Source: CAVPCY01 sp963770765 (GTDB taxonomy: Bacteria > Actinomycetota > Coriobacteriia > Anaerosomatales > PHET01). From it: a stretch of 64,000 bases of DNA. The notes beneath the pieces were generated by a model. That model worked only from the letters and a program-made list of their open reading frames with translations, ran no database searches and was not told where the DNA came from. Below are positions 11,781 to 23,300 of this stretch, piece by piece. The position numbers were made by a program, and so were the translations under genes. The stretch lies in the NCBI GenBank assembly GCA_963770765.1, contig CAVYQS010000015.1, positions 76,335 to 140,334 on the forward strand. Direction: 5' to 3'. Position 1 is the first letter of the stretch; each line of letters starts with the position of its first letter.

Positions 11781-12119
11781 CTACAGCGCCTCGGGTCCTC
11801 GCTCGCCGGTGCGGATGCGCACCGCGCGGTCGACGTCGTAGGTGAAGATCTTGCCGTCGCCGATCTTCTCGGTACGAGCTGTCATGAGGATCGCGTTCTC
11901 CGCAGCTTCGGCGATGTCGTCGTCGACGACGATCTCGATCTTGACCTTGGGCACGAAGTCCACGGTGTACTCCGCACCACGGTAGACCTCGGTGTGGCCC
12001 TTCTGGCGGCCGTATCCACGTACGTCGGACACGGTCATCCCGGCCACGCCCAGCGCGTTCAGGGCTTCTTTGACCTCGTCGAGCTTGTGAGGCTTGATGA
12101 TGGCGTCGATCTTCTTCAC
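11781..12119 (-). CDS. glnB: Nitrogen regulatory protein PII
   Basis: A 112-residue PII trimer protein: MKKIDAIIKPHKLDEVKEAL, T-loop segment KGHTEVYRGAEYTVDFVPK with the Tyr that GlnD uridylylates, and the C-terminal signature KIGDGKIFTYDVDRAVRIRTGE. GTG start preceded by AAGGAG. It lies between amt and glnD on one strand, the standard amt-glnB(K)-glnD operon, so it probably gates the ammonium transporter. Confidence 0.96.
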   Translation of the reverse strand: MKKIDAIIKPHKLDEVKEALNALGVAGMTVSDVRGYGRQKGHTEVYRGAEYTVDFVPKVKIEIVVDDDIAEAAENAILMTARTEKIGDGKIFTYDVDRAVRIRTGERGPEAL

Positions 12120-12182
12120 GAAAGGCTCCTTACTCGTCGCTCAAGGCGTTCAGTACGTACCCCGCACGAGGCCGCGAGGTGT

Positions 12183-13484
12183 CTAGAAGATGGTGTCGGT
12201 CTGGACGAAGTCGGGGTACGCCCGGTTGCCGTGCTCGCCGATGTCGAGACCCTCGAGCTCTTCCTCCTCCGAGACACGCACGCCGAACGTGGCCTTGATC
12301 GCGAGCCAGATCACGAGCGAGACGGTGAAGACCGCCGCGCCGACCGCTGCCACGCCGATCATCTGGCTCCACAGCAGGCCGAACCCGCCACCGAAGAACA
12401 GGCCGTTGCCCGTGGTGCCGGGCGCGATGGCCTCCTGAGCGAACAGGCCGACGGCGAGAGTACCGAAGATGCCGCCCATGCCGTGGACCGCGAGGGCACC
12501 GACCGGGTCGTCGAGCCTGAGCTTGTCGAGAAGCAGCACGCCGAACACGATGAGGGCGCCGGCGATGGCGCCGATGATGAGCGCGCTGCTCACGCTCACG
12601 AAGGCGCACCCGGCGGTGATGCCGACCAGTCCGCCAAGGGCACCGTTGATCGTCATGCCGATATCGGGCTTGCCGAGGACCACCCACGCGACGATGGTCG
12701 CGGCGATGGCGCCCGCCGCCGCGGCGACGTTGGTCGTGACCATGATGTGCGAGATCGCGAACGGGTCGGCGGCCATGGTGCTGCCGGGGTTGAAACCGAA
12801 CCAGCCGAACCACAGGATCAGTGCGCCGGTCATGGCTGAGGTCATGTTGTGACCGGGGATCGCATGGGCCTTGCCGTCCTTACCGAACTTGCCGATGCGT
12901 GGCCCCAGGACGATGACGCCCGCCAGCGCGGCCCAGGCGCCCACCGAGTGGACCACCGTGGAGCCCGCGAAGTCCCAGAAACCGAGCTCGGCGAGCCAGC
13001 CGCCGCCCCAGATCCAGTGACCGACGATCGGGTAGATGAAGGCGACCAGCAAGAACGAGAAGATGATGAACGAGTGGTACTTGATCCGCTCGGCGACCGC
13101 TCCGGAGACGATGGTCGCGGCGGTGCCCGCGAACACGAGCTGGAAGAAGAACTTCGCCATCAGGGGCACTCCGGTCCAGCTGAGTGCCGAGTAGACGCCC
13201 TGGTAGGCGTCACCGGTTGCGGGGCTGTTGTCGGCTCCGCCGATGAAGAAGAGCCCCTTGAGTCCTATGAACGGGTTTCCATCGCCGTACATGAGGCCCC
13301 ACCCGACGACCAGGAATGCGATCGTCGACACCGCGAAGACGATGAAGTTCTTCGAGATGATGTTGACGGTGTTCTTCGCCCGGGCGAATCCTGACTCCAC
13401 GAGACCGAACCCCAGGTTCATGAAGAACACGAGCATGCCCGCGACGAGCACCCACACGGTGTCGAGAGCGATCTTCAAATCCAT
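12183..13484 (-). CDS. amt: Ammonium transporter Amt
   Basis: A 433-residue Amt/MEP/Rh channel with about 11 membrane segments: NLGFGLVESGFARAKN, FWDFAGSTVVHSVGAWAALAG, LILWFGWFGFNPGST and GALAVHGMGGIFGTLAVG, which carry the conserved pore His pair and phenylalanine gate residues. First gene of amt-glnB-glnD; ATG 13484 follows GGAGGAGG. The C-terminal tail EEEELEGLDIGEHGNRAYPDF is the family's cytoplasmic regulatory tail contacted by PII. Confidence 0.96.
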   Translation of the reverse strand: MDLKIALDTVWVLVAGMLVFFMNLGFGLVESGFARAKNTVNIISKNFIVFAVSTIAFLVVGWGLMYGDGNPFIGLKGLFFIGGADNSPATGDAYQGVYSALSWTGVPLMAKFFFQLVFAGTAATIVSGAVAERIKYHSFIIFSFLLVAFIYPIVGHWIWGGGWLAELGFWDFAGSTVVHSVGAWAALAGVIVLGPRIGKFGKDGKAHAIPGHNMTSAMTGALILWFGWFGFNPGSTMAADPFAISHIMVTTNVAAAAGAIAATIVAWVVLGKPDIGMTINGALGGLVGITAGCAFVSVSSALIIGAIAGALIVFGVLLLDKLRLDDPVGALAVHGMGGIFGTLAVGLFAQEAIAPGTTGNGLFFGGGFGLLWSQMIGVAAVGAAVFTVSLVIWLAIKATFGVRVSEEEELEGLDIGEHGNRAYPDFVQTDTIF

Positions 13485-13628
13485 GCTTCCTACCTCCTCC
13501 GACTGACGGCCGCATCTGGCCACTGGCACAGAGTCGCGTGGCTGTGTTTCGAGCGTGTTGCGCGGAGATGAAATCTGGAAGCCGGTGTTTCATGCGGTGG
13601 TCGGGGAGATGAACAGAGCGACGCCGCG

Positions 13629-13643
13629 GCCCCCTCTGGGGGC
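13629..13643 (-). terminator. Short GC hairpin downstream of lipoprotein gene
   Basis: GCCCCC-TCT-GGGGGC forms a 6-base stem with a 3-base loop, 37 bases past the stop codon of the minus-strand lipoprotein and upstream of amt. There is no U tract; possible terminator only. The rest of 13485-13679 shows nothing else recognisable. Confidence 0.35.
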
Positions 13644-13679
13644 ACGCGACGTCGCCGGGAGCGCCTCTTGGATCGAGCG

Positions 13680-14180
13680 CTACTTGGTAGAGGTGATCAG
13701 TGAGATCGTGGTCTTGTTCGCGTCACCGCTGTCTGCGCCGAACGTGACCTGCAGCTGCTGGTTGCCCTTCTCGGCGGAGAGCGCGCCGCCGTCTTGGACC
13801 TTGACCTCACTCATGATCTTCCAACCTTGGGCGTCCAGTTCGGTCTTGTACCAGTCGAACACGGTACTGACGTCGCTCGCGGCCTCGATCGTCACCGAGT
13901 AGCCCTCGGCGGCTTTGACCGAGGCGATGATGTCGCCCTCATAGACCGGCACGTCGGTGGGGAAGCCCTCGGGCAGGTCTCCGGCGCTCGACGCGGTCAT
14001 CTCGGTACCGTCCTCGCCCTGGATCGTGACCTCGTCGCCAGACTTGTCTATCTTGACGCCGGTAGCCTGTTCGACGGCGGCCTCGGTGGCCTGCTCGGCG
14101 ATCGATTGGCAGCCGACGACCGCGACGGCCAGTCCTGCGAGCAGCAGTGAGAGCGCGATTCGCGCGATGGGCTGTTTCAC
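13680..14180 (-). CDS. Predicted lipoprotein, unknown function
   Basis: A 166-residue secreted lipoprotein: signal segment MKQPIARIALSLLLAGLAVAVVGC with lipobox Cys24. The mature part has a Glu/Thr-rich region, then DLPEGFPTDVPVYEGDIIASVKAAEGYSVTIEAASDVSTVFDWYKTELDAQGWK. This DLPxxFPxDVPxYPG...Y...L...GW pattern recurs in small actinobacterial and clostridial lipoproteins of unknown function. GTG start. Its upstream region faces the uvrA promoter. Confidence 0.8.
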   Translation of the reverse strand: MKQPIARIALSLLLAGLAVAVVGCQSIAEQATEAAVEQATGVKIDKSGDEVTIQGEDGTEMTASSAGDLPEGFPTDVPVYEGDIIASVKAAEGYSVTIEAASDVSTVFDWYKTELDAQGWKIMSEVKVQDGGALSAEKGNQQLQVTFGADSGDANKTTISLITSTK

Positions 14181-14263
14181 GTTCGATCCCCCCTAGGAGT
14201 CGACACACGCACGCGGCTCCCGCGTGCCACAGGTAGACCATACCCCTGATGTGAGCCGCGTCG

Positions 14264-14269
14264 TATACT
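14264..14269 (+). promoter_or_regulatory. -10 element of uvrA promoter
   Basis: TATACT lies 43 bases before the preferred TTG start at 14312. No convincing -35 is visible. A transcript starting near 14276 would exclude the ATG at 14273 as the initiation codon. Confidence 0.45.
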
Positions 14270-14311
14270 GGAATGTCTACCGAGAACTCCCCAATGCGAG
14301 GAAGGACCGTC

Positions 14312-17247
<2,936 letters not shown>

Positions 17248-17293
17248 TGAAGGGCATGAGGCGCACCCTCGACACGAGCCTCGTCGTGCGCGC

Positions 17294-19184
17294 ATGACTC
17301 ACGACACCCCTGAGATTCCGGCCCCCACCGGCTCGGCGAACCCCTCGGTCGCCGATCAGATCGCGAGCGTCCCCGACACGCCCGGCGTGTACCTGTGGAA
17401 GGACGCGGGTGGCGCGGTGCTCTACGTGGGGAAGGCCAAGTCGCTTCGCAAGCGGATGCGCCAGTACACGGCCGGCCAGGACGAGCGCGAGAAGATCCCG
17501 GTGATGATGGAGCAGGTGGCGAGCTACGACTACGTGGTGACCACCAACGAGGTCGAGTCGCTCATCCTGGAGAAGAACCTCATCCGCCAGTTCCGGCCGC
17601 CCTACAACGTGGACTACCGAGACGACAAGAGCTACCCGTTCATCGCGCTGACGCTCGACGACCCGTACCCGGCGATCAAGTTCACGCGCGAGAAGCACAA
17701 GCCGGGCACCCGCTACTTCGGTCCCTTCACCGACTCCCGCGCCGCGCGCGAGACCATCGACACGGTGCGCCGCATCGTCCCCATCTGCCGAGCGACCTGC
17801 GCCGAGTGGAAGCGCGTGACCGCGAAGGGCGGCGCGCCGAGCGGCCGGGCCTGCTTCGACTACCACGTGGGGCTGGGCCCCGGTCCGTGTGTGGGCGCGT
17901 GCACGACCGCCGACTACGCCGACAACGTCGCCAAGGTCGCGCGCTTCCTGACCGGCAAGCATGACGACCTCGAAGGCGAGCTGGGCCGCCAGATGCGCCG
18001 CGCCGCTGCCGATCTCGACTTCGAGGCCGCCGCGCGCTACCGAAACCGGCTCGAGGCGGTGCAGGCCATCCGCGAGCGCCAGAAGGTCGTGTCTTCTCGG
18101 CCGCTCAACATGGACGTGGTCGGCTTCCACCGAGAAGAGACCGTCGCCGGCGTGCACGTCTTCGTGGTCCGAGAAGGGCGCGTGCTCTACGGCAACGAGT
18201 TCGTGCTCGACAAGGGACTCGACGTGCCGATGGGCGAGCTCGTCGAGGGCTTCCTGCTGCGCTACTACGGCGACGTGTCCGACACGCCGCGCGAGCTCGT
18301 GTTGCCGGAGCTGCCCTGCGGTCCCGACGCGGTGGCGGCATGGCTCACCGAGCAGCGCGGCACCAAGGTCACGCTCACCGTGCCCCAGCGCGGGGAGAAG
18401 ACCGACCTGCTCGCGCTCGCCGCGCGCAACGCCCAGCACACGCTCATGCGCTTCAAGGTGCGCACGCGCTACGACGAAGAACGTCTCAACTCGGCGCTGC
18501 TGCAGCTCGAGAGCGCGCTGGCTCTGCCCGCGCCCCCGCTGCGCATCGAGTGCTACGACATCTCGACGTTGCACGGGACCCACTCGGTGGCGTCGATGGT
18601 GGTGTTCTCGAACGGTCGAGCCGACTCGAAGAACTACCGCCGCTTCAGGGTGCGGCTGGACAGCGGTGAGGCCAACGACGTCGCGATGATGAGCGAGGTG
18701 CTGCGCCGCCGGTTCGCGCCCGAGCGCATGGCCGACGGCCGCTTCGGCTCGCGGCCCGGACTCGTGATCGTCGACGGCGGCAAGCCGCAGCTCAACGCAG
18801 CCGCCGCGGTACTGGCCGAGCTGGGGCTCACCGACATCCCGCTCGCGGGACTCGCCAAGCGCGAGGAGGAGCTGTTCGTGACGTGGGCCGACGACCCGGT
18901 CGTGCTGCCGAGCGGCTCGCCGTCGCTGTACCTGGTCAAGCGCGTGCGCGACGAGGCCCACCGCTTCGCGATCGAGTACCACCGCTCGCTGCGCGGCAAG
19001 GCGATGACGGCCAGCGTGCTCGACGACATCGAGGGCGTGGGGCCGACGCGCAAGAAGGCGCTGCTCAGGCACTTCGGGAGCGTGAAGAAGCTGCGCGAGG
19101 CGACGTGCCGAGGAGATCGCGCAGGTGAAGGGGATTCCCCGCGAAGTGGCCGAGGAGATCGCTGCTGTGCTGGCTCAGGAGTAG
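17294..19184 (+). CDS. uvrC: Excinuclease ABC subunit C (C-terminal frameshift)
   Basis: UvrC, the dual-incision nuclease. GIY-YIG domain: DTPGVYLWKDAGGAVLYVGKAKSLRKR. Then a UVR domain (EGELGRQMRRAAADLDFEAAARYRNRLEA) and the RNase H-like nuclease (CYDISTLHGTHSVASMVVF; VIVDGGKPQLNAA). The C-terminal HhH domain (DDIEGVGPTRKKALLRHFGSVKKLREAT) is cut by one extra T near 19105; removing it restores AEEIAQVKGIPREVAEEIAAVLAQE and a stop at 19182-19184. It follows uvrA by 46 bases on the same strand, so probably one transcription unit. Confidence 0.93.
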
Positions 19185-19194
19185 CCGCGGGAGG

Positions 19195-19320
19195 GGCGCC
19201 CGGGCGGGGGGCGCCGTGCTCAGACAGTCCTCGGCGGGGGCCCGCGGCACGACGAACGCATGCGTTCGTCGTGCCTACCCCGCCTGCGGAACTGCGCGCG
19301 GCACCCCCCGCCCGGGCGCC
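19195..19320. repeat. Long inverted repeat with a perfect 30-base central palindrome
   Basis: Outer arms of 22 bases (19195-19216 and 19299-19320) match at 21 of 22 positions. The centre (19246-19275) is a perfect 30-base palindrome, GGCACGACGAACGCA and its complement. Together they could form a hairpin of over 120 nt just after uvrC. It may act as a terminator or be a small mobile or REP-like element. Confidence 0.7.
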
Positions 19321-19343
19321 GTCGCACACGCTCACGAGCCGGA

Positions 19344-19403
19344 GCGCCGAGGCTTCGCCCGGCGCCCAACCCGCAACCGCTTCGAGGGGGCGCCGAGGCT
19401 TCG
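19344..19403. repeat. Direct repeats GCGCCGAGGCTTCG, 46-base period
   Basis: GCGCCGAGGCTTCG followed by a near-identical CCGGCGC occurs at 19344-19357 and 19390-19403, with a weaker third copy near 19434. The whole stretch 19185-19506 is non-coding: it holds the inverted repeat above and these direct repeats, and I see no gene in it. Confidence 0.6.
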
Positions 19404-19506
19404 GCCGGCGCTCGGCTGGTAACCGCCTTCCGAGCGCGGGGCTTCGGGCGGGGCCGGCGGGGTACCTACTGCGGGAATGGCTGGGACGAGATGTGGGAGT
19501 GACAAA

Positions 19507-20055
19507 GTGACTTCATCGGTGCCTGGTGAGTACTCGGACTTGTGGTCTACGGACCGGGCGGCGCAGAATCGCGCGTACACGGCGGTGATCGCGGCGGTTG
19601 AGGAGCCTGTGGAGTGGGCTTACGAGGTGTGGGACGACGTGGTGGCGCACCTATCGGCGGCGGACAACCACGACCGCTCGATCGCGGCGCAGGTGCTCGC
19701 CCGGTTGGCGCTCAGCGATCCTGACGGGCGCATCACGCGCGACTTCGAGGCGCTGCTGGGGGTGACGCGCGACGAGCGATTCGTGACGGCTCGGCATGCG
19801 CTGCAGTCCGTATGGCGCGTGGGGCTCGCGGGGCCGGAACAGCGAGCGATGGTGCTGCGAGGGCTGGAGGCACGCTTCGCAGAGTGCGCCGCTGAGAAGA
19901 ACTGCACGCTGGTTCGGTACGACATCGCGGTGGCGCTTCGAAAGCTGTACGACGAGACGGGCGACGAGGCGGTCAAGTCGACGGCACTCGAACTCATCGG
20001 TAGCGAGACCGATGACACGTACCGCAAGAAGTATGCGAAGGAGTGGCGCATCTGA
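19507..20055 (+). CDS. Hypothetical protein, helical repeat-like
   Basis: A 182-residue soluble protein, rich in helix-forming residues (HDRSIAAQVLARLALSDPDGRI, ERFVTARHALQSVWRVG, YDIAVALRKLYDETGDEAVKSTALELI), resembling HEAT-like DNA-glycosylase/repeat proteins in pattern only. GTG 19507 follows GGGAG; an ATG at 19477 is possible. Neighbour of a small membrane protein, upstream of intI. No function assigned. Confidence 0.65.
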   Translation: MTSSVPGEYSDLWSTDRAAQNRAYTAVIAAVEEPVEWAYEVWDDVVAHLSAADNHDRSIAAQVLARLALSDPDGRITRDFEALLGVTRDERFVTARHALQSVWRVGLAGPEQRAMVLRGLEARFAECAAEKNCTLVRYDIAVALRKLYDETGDEAVKSTALELIGSETDDTYRKKYAKEWRI

Positions 20056-20103
20056 CCGGCGATCGCGGGTTCGGCGGTTCGCATCCTGGATGGGGGAGCA
20101 CCC

Positions 20104-20484
20104 ATGAGTGAGCTTGCGGCGGTGGTGTATGCGGTGCTGGCGGCGGTCGTCGTCGCCTTCCAGATCGCGCTTGCACTGGGCGCTCCGTGGGGCGAGATGT
20201 CGATGGGCGGACGCTTCCCGGGCACGTATCCGCCGCCGATGAGGGGCGTGGCGGTCGTCTCGGCGTTGATCGTGGCGTTCATGGCGGTGATCGTCCTGTC
20301 GCGTGCAGGACTTGCGTTTCCGGGGTACGCGGAGATCGCCGCGTGGGCGATCTGGCTGGTCGTGGGGTACTCGGCGATCGGGCTTGTGATGAACCTCGCC
20401 ACGCCGAGCAAGAAGGAGCGCGCGATCTGGGCCCCGACGGTGGCTGTGATGCTGGTGTGCAGCGTCGTGGTGGCGCTGAGTTAG
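20104..20484 (+). CDS. Small integral membrane protein, unknown
   Basis: A 126-residue protein with four likely membrane helices (AAVVYAVLAAVVVAFQIALALG; VAVVSALIVAFMAVIVLS; IAAWAIWLVVGYSAIGLVMNL; APTVAVMLVCSVVVALS). ATG follows GGGGGAG. It lies just upstream of the integrase on the same strand. Such four-helix proteins also recur inside the cassette array. No function assigned. Confidence 0.7.
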   Translation: MSELAAVVYAVLAAVVVAFQIALALGAPWGEMSMGGRFPGTYPPPMRGVAVVSALIVAFMAVIVLSRAGLAFPGYAEIAAWAIWLVVGYSAIGLVMNLATPSKKERAIWAPTVAVMLVCSVVVALS

Positions 20485-20565
20485 GTGAAGGTTCCGACAA
20501 GCTTCCGGTAGGTGGCCTTACGCAGACTGCTCTTGGCACATCACTTACGCCGAGAGGAGTCCCCG

Positions 20566-21531
20566 GTGTCCGAACCTCGACTCATGGATCGCGTCCGTGG
20601 CGCGCTGCGATCCCGTCACTACAGCAGGCGCACCGAGCAGGCCTACACGCTGTGGATCCGCCGCTTCATCGTGTTCCACGAGGGCCGGGACCCGGCCGAC
20701 ATGGCCGAGCCGGAGGTCAACGAGTTCCTGACGCATCTGGCCATGACCGAGAAGGTCGCATCGTCGACGCAGAACCAGGCGCTCTCCGCGCTGGTGTTCT
20801 TGTACAAGCGCGTCTACAACCGTCCGCTGGGTCTGCTGAGCGATGTGGTGTGGGCCAAGACGCCTCGGCGGCTGCCCGTGGTGCTGACCCGAGACGAGGT
20901 GCGCGACATCCTTGGCCGGCTGGATGGCGAGGCATGGCTGATGGTTTCGCTGATGTACGGCACCGGGATGCGCTTGTCTGAGGTGCTTGAGCTGCGCGTG
21001 CTCGACATCGACTTCGAGCGCGGCGAGATCACGATCCGGAACGGCAAGGGCGCCAAGGATCGGGTGACGATGCTGCCGCAGTCGCTGCGCACGCCGCTGC
21101 AGGTGCATCTCAAGGAGGTCCAAGCGATCCATCGCCGCGATCTCGCCGAGGGCTGGGGCCGAGTATTGCTTCCCGACTCGCTCAGCCGGAAGTACCCGAA
21201 CGCGGCCGCCGAGTGGCGGTGGCAGTGGGCGTTCCCGCAGGAACGCAGGTGGCGAAATCACGAGACCGGGCAGCAGGGGAGGCACCACGTGCACCCGACG
21301 ATACTGCAGCGTCAGGTCAAGGAGGCGGTCAGGCACGCCGGCGTCGTGAAGAGAGTGGGATGCCATACGTTTCGGCACTCATTCGCCACGTCGCTGCTGG
21401 ATGCGGGCTACGACATCCGGACGATCCAGGAGCTGCTCGGTCATCGAAGCGTGAACACCACGATGATCTACACCCACGTGCTCAACAAGGGTGGTCACGG
21501 TGTGAAGAGCCCGATGGACGGGCTAGGGTGA
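20566..21531 (+). CDS. intI: Integron integrase IntI (tyrosine recombinase)
   Basis: A 321-residue tyrosine recombinase. N-terminal SAM-like domain: RVRGALRSRHYSRRTEQAYTLWIRRFI. Catalytic residues: Arg136 (GTGMRLSE), His267 and Arg270 (CHTFRHSFATSLLD), His293 (LLGHRS), Tyr302 (TTMIYTHV). The stretch WRWQWAFPQERRWRNHETG...RRHHVHPT-like between boxes I and II is the extra domain found only in integron integrases, so this is not an XerC/D or phage enzyme. GTG 20566 follows GAGAGGAG. It points toward the cassettes, the reverse of class 1 integrons. No LexA-like box seen upstream. Confidence 0.96.
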   Translation: MSEPRLMDRVRGALRSRHYSRRTEQAYTLWIRRFIVFHEGRDPADMAEPEVNEFLTHLAMTEKVASSTQNQALSALVFLYKRVYNRPLGLLSDVVWAKTPRRLPVVLTRDEVRDILGRLDGEAWLMVSLMYGTGMRLSEVLELRVLDIDFERGEITIRNGKGAKDRVTMLPQSLRTPLQVHLKEVQAIHRRDLAEGWGRVLLPDSLSRKYPNAAAEWRWQWAFPQERRWRNHETGQQGRHHVHPTILQRQVKEAVRHAGVVKRVGCHTFRHSFATSLLDAGYDIRTIQELLGHRSVNTTMIYTHVLNKGGHGVKSPMDGLG

Positions 21532-21559
21532 CGGTAGCCGCGGACGGACTCGATACTGT

Positions 21560-21663
21560 CCAGGCAGTGCTGTGACCGGCCGACCGACCTGATATCGTTC
21601 ACTTACACAGACCTTATCGCCACCTTCCCGTGGTCGACACGGACTGTACATTCACTGTTAGAC
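21560..21663 (+). other. Candidate attI recombination site
   Basis: The 126 bases between the intI stop and the first cassette end in a core GTTAGAC (21657-21663), matching the GTTRRRY core and identical to the R' core of attC1 (22224-22230). The first cassette starts just after it. Left limit is arbitrary; the inner integrase-binding boxes of attI are not conserved enough to place by eye. Confidence 0.55.
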
Positions 21664-21686
21664 CGACCAAGCGATGTGGGGGAGCG

Positions 21687-22033
21687 ATGGCGCCGGCATC
21701 TGTAGCCGCGATGCTGGTGTCGGTGTGCCTGGCGGGCTGCGCCTCAACGGGCAGACAGCACAGTATTCACGACCAGTTCGGGGTGTATCCCGCGACCGGC
21801 GTAGAGCGCACTAAGGTGCTTGACGCCCTCGACGTGGCCGTCGAAGCAGACGTGGGCCGGCAGCCCGCACTCGAAGCGAGATCGCTTTCGCTCCGCCGCC
21901 CTTCGCCGCGATGTGGCCGCTCCGCTTGCTGTCGGACGGTAGCGCCATAGACTTGAGCGAGATCCATTCCTACTCGGCGGTCGTGGCGGCCGGGGCGTTC
22001 TATGGACAAGCGATCGAGCAGCTGGAGCAGTAG
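21687..22033 (+). pseudogene. Cassette 1: frameshifted lipoprotein
   Basis: ATG 21687 begins MAPASVAAMLVSVCLAGCAS, a signal peptide with lipobox LAGC. The reading runs to about 21885 as HDQFGVYPATGVERTKVLDALDVAVEADVG. The coding character then shifts frame to FAAMWPLRLLSDGSAIDLSEIHSYSAVVAAGAFYGQAIEQLEQ, stopping at 22031-22033. This is one broken gene, or a sequence error. Being next to attI, it would be the youngest cassette. No family recognised. Confidence 0.6.
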
Positions 22034-22145
22034 GGCAGAGGGTGGCCAGTGCTGGAACACGAGTCAGCTCGACCGACCTACGGGATGGAAGGGGGATCGA
22101 TGGCCCACGGCGGCTCGAGCTCATCTTCGGCCGGCGATGATCGCG

Positions 22146-22230
22146 GTCTAACAAGCGCATCGAGCAGAACGCCAGACGTTAGAATGACCTGAGAGCGCAT
22201 CGGCGTCTGCTGATGCGCACCACGTTAGAC
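22146..22230 (+). repeat. attC1 (type A)
   Basis: R'' GTCTAAC (22146-22152) and R' GTTAGAC (22224-22230) are complementary. L'' GCGCATCGAGCAGAACGCC pairs with L' GGCGTCTGCTGATGCGC, with the extra unpaired bases typical of attC. Length 85. Confidence 0.9.
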
Positions 22231-22287
22231 GGAGTCAGGCACCGCGGCCAGAAGTCAGCTTCGGGTCAACCGGATAGGAGCCCATCG

Positions 22288-22702
22288 ATGACTGAACCCG
22301 GCGTGATCTAAGTCTCGCAGTCATCGCCATCGGCCGTCTGCCGTCTGGACGGCGCTGCCCGATCCAGCGGTCCACTCGGTGTGGTTCGCTCACGGGTGGA
22401 CATAAGTGCGACTGTCGGCCACCGCTTCACGCTCGACATGGGGCCGTTCGGCGACACGCCGTGCGAAGTGCAGGTCGCCGAGCCGGAGAGCAGGTTCTCG
22501 TACTCGTTCGGCGCCGGTCCGTTGGCTTCAACGAGCCATCACGTGGCGGCTCGAGCCGACAGACGCCGGCACCGTGCTCTCGCTGGAGCACTCGGGTTTC
22601 GATCTGGACTCGGCTATGGGCAAGCAGGCGTTGCAGGCGACGGGCGCAGGTTGGTCTGGCATTCTGACCAGGATCGAGCCGGCACTCGACGAGTTCAGGT
22701 AG
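22288..22702 (+). pseudogene. Cassette 2: broken AHSA1/SRPBCC-domain protein
   Basis: Three frames must be joined to read the protein: SAVWTALPDPAVHSVWFAHGWT (ending at a stop), then RFTLDMGPFGDTPCEVQVAEPESRFSYSFG, then ITWRLEPTDAGTVLSLEHSGFDLDSAMG and GAGWSGILTRIEPALDEFR, stop at 22700-22702. The VWxALPDPAxxSxWF start and the closing GW...L..L pattern fit the AHSA1 (activator of Hsp90 ATPase homolog) family of lipid/hydrophobic-pocket proteins. At least two frameshifts and an early stop make it a pseudogene. Confidence 0.6.
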
Positions 22703-22713
22703 CCGACCACCTG

Positions 22714-22797
22714 CGCTAACAAGCGCATCGAGCGGACACCGTCAGGTATTCTCGTCCCGACGCGCTTGGGTGCCGCTCATGCGCAACAACGTTAGGC
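22714..22797 (+). repeat. attC2 (type B)
   Basis: R'' CGCTAAC and R' GTTAGGC; arms GCGCATCGAGCGGACACC and TGCCGCTCATGCGC; spacer contains GGTATTCT. Length 84. Confidence 0.88.
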
Positions 22798-22824
22798 CTA
22801 TCGGAATCGTCCTGAGGGGGCTCG

Positions 22825-23184
22825 GTGGCGTACGAAGAGGTTTCTAGGGCGGCAACCGCACTGCCGTATCGAGACAAGATGCGGCTTGCGCTTCTGATGA
22901 TTCAGCTTGCCGCGAAGGAGGAGGAGCAACAGAACCCGGCTCCGCGGGTGGGCAACGGCTCGACAAGGCGTCTCGACGGCGAGCTGATCGAGTACGTAGC
23001 GGAGCGTCTGTACGAGCTGCGCCCGGCGAAGCGGGAGACGGCTCTCAATTCCATCGGCGCGATGTTCCAGTTCCAAGGCGGCATCTCCAGTTCGGATCGT
23101 GATGAGGTGTTCGCTGGGTTGGTGGACGCCGGGTTTCTCTCTCTGGACGGTGACAGGATCGTCTATCCGACTGCGAAGGCCTAA
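22825..23184 (+). CDS. Cassette 3: hypothetical protein
   Basis: A 119-residue soluble protein starting VAYEEVSRAATALPYRDKMRLALLMIQLAAKEEEQQ; a basic linker leads to RLDGELIEYVAERLYELRPAKRETALNSIGAMFQFQGGIS and a C-terminal DRDEVFAGLVDAGFLSLDGDRIVYP. The last part looks like a small winged-helix or OST-HTH-like fold in pattern, but I cannot name a family. GTG start; the stop codon overlaps the start of attC3, as is common in integron cassettes. Confidence 0.75.
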   Translation: MAYEEVSRAATALPYRDKMRLALLMIQLAAKEEEQQNPAPRVGNGSTRRLDGELIEYVAERLYELRPAKRETALNSIGAMFQFQGGISSSDRDEVFAGLVDAGFLSLDGDRIVYPTAKA

Positions 23185-23262
23185 CAAGCGCATCGAGCGG
23201 ACACCGCAAGGTTAGAATCATCCCGAAGCGCGTGAGCGCCGCTCATGCGCAACACGTTGGGC
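23179..23262 (+). repeat. attC3 (type B)
   Basis: R'' GCCTAAC, R' GTTGGGC; arms GCGCATCGAGCGGACACCGC and GCGCCGCTCATGCGC; spacer GGTTAGAATC. Length 84. Confidence 0.9.
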
Positions 23263-23300
23263 AGAGCGAGCGACGGCCTGCAACCGAAGGGGGCAACACA

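Noticed and set aside
14273..14311. uvrA start at ATG 14273
   Set aside because: A TATACT -10 ends only 3 bases before it, whereas TTG 14312 has a good AGGAAGG; kept as an alternative.
20566..21531. XerC/XerD or phage integrase
   Set aside because: The extra domain between catalytic boxes and the attC array downstream identify an integron integrase.
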